Assembly (NCBI GenBank): GCA_024711185.1
Contig: JANJTI010000198.1
Location: 1-7,496 of the forward strand
Reading direction: 5' to 3'
DNA from: Brevundimonas sp.
Lineage (GTDB): Bacteria; Pseudomonadota; Alphaproteobacteria; Caulobacterales; Caulobacteraceae
DNA: 7,496 bases
Shown: positions 5,439 to 7,496 of the stretch, in pieces
Layout of the letters: each line of letters opens with the position of its first letter
How positions within the stretch are numbered: the first letter of the stretch is position 1
Position numbers and translations under genes: made by a program
Notes under the pieces: model-generated
What the model was told of the DNA's origin: nothing
Database searches by the model: none
What the model saw: the letters and a program-made list of their open reading frames with translations, nothing else

Positions 5439-6154
5439 TCGACCAGACCGATCAGCTGGGCGGCATCCGCCGGCGCAGCGCTCTTTATGTCGTTGTCGAA
5501 GTAGACGAACACCTCTCGATCCCTGCGCCAGTCGCGGATCGCCTCCGCCCAGGCCCTGAGCGCGGCCTGGCCGTAGCGGCCGTGGTAGCGCCCTCCGGGG
5601 CCGTGGCCGCGCAGGTACACGAAGTCCGCCGTCGCCGCCCACGGCGCGGGCGCGTGGTGATGATCCGAGACGCACAGGGCGACGTTTCGTCGGCGCAGCA
5701 TCTCCAGCACCTCGTCCGCGTACCAGCCCGGATGCCGGAACTCGACGCTGTAGCGATGCCCGGCCGGCAGGGCGTCGAGGAAGCTCTCCAGCCGCTCGTC
5801 GTTGCAGTGCAGGTTGGGCGGCAGCTGGAAGAGTATCGGCCCGATCTTCGGTCCCAGTCCGGCTATCCGTTCGAACATGTACGCCAGCGGCCCGGCCGGA
5901 TCCTTCAGCTTCTTGTTGTGGGTGATGAAGCGCGAGGCCTTCCAGGCGAACAGGAAGCCGTCCGGGGTTTGCTCGCGCCAGCCCGTCACCGCCCTGTCTG
6001 TCGGCATCCGGTAGAAGCTGGCGTTGATCTCCAGCGTCCGGAACCGTCCGGAGATATAAGCCAGTCGCCCCGCCGCCTTGACCTCCTCCGGATAGAAGGG
6101 TCCGTTCCAGTCCTTGTAGGCCCAGCCCGAGGTGCCTATCCGAACGTCGCGCAT
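5435..6154 (-). CDS. DUF72 domain-containing protein (YecE-like)
   Basis: This is a 239-residue protein covering the whole DUF72 family. Its landmarks are GTSGWAYKDWNGPFYP (7-22), TLEINASFYRMP (40-51), FAWKASRFITHNKKLKDP (69-86), ILFQLPPNL (107-115), YSVEFRHPGWY (135-145), the VSDHH segment (162-166), YLRGHGPGGRYHGRY (180-194) and the FVYFDNDIKSAAPADA end (216-231). The family folds as a TIM barrel and its biochemical function is not established. There is no signal peptide or membrane segment. ATG 6154 gives the canonical short lead into RIGTSGW; no clear Shine-Dalgarno is seen. The gene lies 36 bases after the acetyltransferase gene on the same strand, so one transcript is likely. Its TAG stop overlaps the hydroxylase TAG of the opposite strand by three bases. 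Confidence 0.95.
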   Translation of the reverse strand: MRDVRIGTSGWAYKDWNGPFYPEEVKAAGRLAYISGRFRTLEINASFYRMPTDRAVTGWREQTPDGFLFAWKASRFITHNKKLKDPAGPLAYMFERIAGLGPKIGPILFQLPPNLHCNDERLESFLDALPAGHRYSVEFRHPGWYADEVLEMLRRRNVALCVSDHHHAPAPWAATADFVYLRGHGPGGRYHGRYGQAALRAWAEAIRDWRRDREVFVYFDNDIKSAAPADAAQLIGLVD

Positions 6155-6190
6155 GGCGACCGAACCCGGCCGCCCGTCGGCGGTTCCGCC

Positions 6191-6718
6191 TCAGCCGCGC
6201 CGCAGGATGAACTCGTCGTCCATCCACCGGCCGACCGGATACTGGTACTCGCCCACCTTCTCGAAGCCCCAGGCCGCATACAGCTTCTGCGCCTTCAGGT
6301 TGCCGCTCCACACCCCGATCCACAGCGGACCGTCGGTGTGCGCCTCCATCCATGCGAGGGCCGTCTCCAGCAGCCGCGTTCCCAGCCCCGTACCCTGGGC
6401 GGGATTCGACACGTACAGCCGCCGCAGCTCCGCAAGGCGGGCCCGGGCGTCGGGGTGGGGGAGGGTGTTGGGGCCGGTGTTGGCGAAGGCCAGCAGCCGC
6501 CCGTCCTTCTCGGCCACCCACCACGCGGCGCCGGGTTCCCGCAGCTTCGTGCGAATGGTCTCCGCGCTGAAGCTGGCGTCCAGAAAGGCCGCCAGGTCCT
6601 CGGCCGGGTAGGGGATGCCGAAGCCGGTCACAAAGGTGTCGATGAAGGTCTGCCGGCCCAGTTCGCCCAGGGCGGCGGCGTCGGCGTCTTCGGCGGGGCG
6701 GATCACGGCGTCGGTCAT
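6191..6718 (-). CDS. GNAT family N-acetyltransferase
   Basis: This is a 175-residue single GNAT domain. Motif A is ELRRLYVSNPAQGTGLGTRLLE (starting at 98), with the acetyl-CoA pyrophosphate loop Q108-G-T-G111-L-G113. Motif B follows as SGNLKAQKLYAAWGFEKVGE (138-157), where N140 and Y147 are typical. The N-terminus (IRPAEDADAAALGELGRQTF) is the standard beta1-alpha1 region, and the IDTFVTGFGIPYPAEDL stretch resembles PaiA-like polyamine acetyltransferases, although the substrate cannot be assigned. ATG 6718 has no Shine-Dalgarno but sits six bases after a promoter-like -10. It is the first gene of a two-gene unit with DUF72 and is divergent from the histidine phosphatase gene across 64 bases. 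Confidence 0.93.
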   Translation of the reverse strand: MTDAVIRPAEDADAAALGELGRQTFIDTFVTGFGIPYPAEDLAAFLDASFSAETIRTKLREPGAAWWVAEKDGRLLAFANTGPNTLPHPDARARLAELRRLYVSNPAQGTGLGTRLLETALAWMEAHTDGPLWIGVWSGNLKAQKLYAAWGFEKVGEYQYPVGRWMDDEFILRRG

Positions 6719-6724
6719 CTGCGG

Positions 6725-6753
6725 CGCCTAGCGCCTCGATCCGGGCGCGACAA
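6725..6753 (-). promoter_or_regulatory. Predicted housekeeping promoter for the GNAT-DUF72 unit, leaderless
   Basis: Read on the minus strand, TTGTCG (6753-6748), a 17-base spacer and TAGGCG (6730-6725) stand six bases before ATG 6718. This repeats the geometry seen before the hydroxylase gene (position 4284). The -35 resembles the Caulobacter housekeeping TTGACG. The predicted start of transcription coincides with the start codon. Confidence 0.55.
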
Positions 6754-6775
6754 GACCGTCGCGTCGGCCTAGTCT
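6747..6775 (+). promoter_or_regulatory. Possible promoter for the histidine phosphatase gene, leaderless
   Basis: TAGTCT at 6770-6775 lies seven bases before GTG 6783, with a weak -35 (GCGACA, 6747-6752) 17 bases upstream. The -35 overlaps that of the divergent GNAT promoter on the other strand. It is weaker than the other two candidates, and it depends on GTG 6783 being the true start. Confidence 0.35.
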
Positions 6776-6782
6776 CGCCCGC

Positions 6783-7496
6783 GTGAGCCGGTCCGTTCCC
6801 CCGTCCCCGCCGACCGCCCGCGCCGACGAGGTTGTCACCTCGCCCGCAGGCGGCTACCACCTGACCGGGTCCGGTCGTCCGGCGGCCGACCGCATCCAGG
6901 TCTTGGGGGAGGACGAAGGGTCGGATCGCATGGGACTTTCCGACCTGTCGCGCATGTCAGCTCCCGCCCGAGATTCTTCCGCCGCGACCCCGGTCCCGGC
7001 CCCGGCGCCCGGTTCCACGGCCCTCGTTGCGGTACGCCCCGGCGCCATCATCCTCGCCCGTCACGGCGAGCCGGCCCTGTCGCGCAAATGCCTGCTGACG
7101 TCCGACCAGTACCGCGACTGGTGGGCCCGTTACGAGGTGGGCGGCCTGCGCGCCGGCCAGACGCCCCCGCCCGAGCTGGTCGCCACGGCCGAGGGCGCCG
7201 GCGCCATCTACGCCTCCACCCGCCAGCGCGCCCAGGAGACCGCGGCCGCCGTCGCCGCCGGCAAGGAGGTGATGTCGGACGCCCTGTTCATCGAGGCGCC
7301 GTTGCCGCCGCCGCACTTCCCCTCCTGGTTCAAGCTGCCCCCGAAATACTGGGGGGCCGTGGCCCGCATCTGGTGGCACGCCTTCAACCACCACGAGGGG
7401 CAGGAGACCCGCGCCCAGGCCGAGATCCGCGCCGAGCAGGCGGCGCAGGCGCTGATCGCCCGCGCCGAGGCGGGGCAGGACGTGCTGGTTCTCGCC
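6783..7496 (+). CDS. Histidine phosphatase superfamily protein (3' truncated)
   Basis: The window shows 238 codons with no stop before its end. The catalytic domain starts near residue 88 with ILARHGEPALSRK, where R93-H94-G95 is the phosphohistidine motif of the phosphoglycerate-mutase-like superfamily. YASTRQRAQETA (143-154) is the second conserved segment, with R149 and E152. The window stops after DVLVLA, just where the second catalytic histidine (usually HG) is expected. The first 85 residues are unusual: no domain is recognised, and residues 59-78 are rich in proline and alanine. GTG 6783 is the first start after an in-frame TAG at 6729. The codons from there show coding-like GC bias (third position about 86% GC by hand count of 49 codons). 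ATG 6930, with purine-rich GGAGGA/GAAGGG sequence before it, and ATG 6954 are shorter alternatives. The substrate is unknown. Confidence 0.85.
   Translation, partial: MSRSVPPSPPTARADEVVTSPAGGYHLTGSGRPAADRIQVLGEDEGSDRMGLSDLSRMSAPARDSSAATPVPAPAPGSTALVAVRPGAIILARHGEPALSRKCLLTSDQYRDWWARYEVGGLRAGQTPPPELVATAEGAGAIYASTRQRAQETAAAVAAGKEVMSDALFIEAPLPPPHFPSWFKLPPKYWGAVARIWWHAFNHHEGQETRAQAEIRAEQAAQALIARAEAGQDVLVLA

Noticed and set aside
6143..6187. Reversed EcfG motif (AACG ... GTTCC) before DUF72
   Set aside because: The spacing is 36 bases, far from the 16-17 needed. Other GGAAC/GTTCC words in the window also lack a partner at the right distance.
5084..6772. Plus-strand open frame of 562 codons antisense to DUF72 and GNAT
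   Set aside because: It starts inside the hydroxylase gene and has no domain or ribosome binding site. It mirrors two clear minus-strand genes.
4221..6860. Minus-strand open frame of 879 codons across the hydroxylase, DUF72 and GNAT genes
   Set aside because: It is a by-product of GC-rich codon bias. The protein is low-complexity, arginine/glycine-rich and without family features, while three well-supported genes in other frames occupy the same DNA.
1..7496. Search for CRISPR arrays, tRNAs, insertion sequence ends, integrases and toxin-antitoxin pairs
   Set aside because: No spaced direct repeats, cloverleaf-like sequence, terminal inverted repeats with transposase, or small paired genes were seen.

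Overview
The window is about 7.5 kb of very GC-rich, tightly packed bacterial DNA with no rRNA, tRNA, insertion sequence, prophage or CRISPR signal. Its gene content suggests an alphaproteobacterium, probably of the Caulobacter/Brevundimonas type. It has a HisKA_2 sensor kinase paired with receiver-domain proteins, a general-stress (EcfG-type) promoter, and several genes that lack a Shine-Dalgarno and have a -10-like element right at the start codon. The genus is an inference from style, not proven.

Layout. (1) Positions 1-2150, plus strand: a signalling operon with overlapping start/stop codons. It holds the C-terminal end of a histidine kinase, a single-domain Rcp1-like response regulator, a sensorless receiver-HisKA_2 kinase and a Nudix hydrolase. 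(2) Positions 2161-2421: a short CsbD-family stress gene behind a near-ideal sigma-EcfG promoter (GGAAC, 17 bases, CGTT) and a strong Shine-Dalgarno. (3) Positions 2443-2467: a GC-rich hairpin between convergent genes. (4) Positions 2483-4209, minus strand: a CoxE-type VWA-domain protein followed by a small exported protein with six cysteines. (5) Positions 4284-5438, plus strand: an aspartyl/asparaginyl beta-hydroxylase-type 2-oxoglutarate oxygenase with a TPR-like N-terminus. (6) Positions 5435-6718, minus strand: a GNAT acetyltransferase and then a DUF72 protein; DUF72 and the hydroxylase end on the same CTAG. (7) Positions 6783-7496, plus strand: a histidine-phosphatase-superfamily protein with a long N-terminal extension, cut by the window end.

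How the parts may work together. The kinase, receiver and receiver-kinase look like one phosphorelay. The EcfG promoter directly downstream ties the neighbourhood to the general stress response, although whether this relay feeds EcfG is inference. The other genes are mostly housekeeping or accessory enzymes of loosely known role. No stretch above 300 bases lacks a gene. The most distinctive non-coding signals are the EcfG promoter and a set of CTAG-containing promoter candidates that would produce leaderless mRNAs. I see no clear defence, mobile or biosynthetic system.
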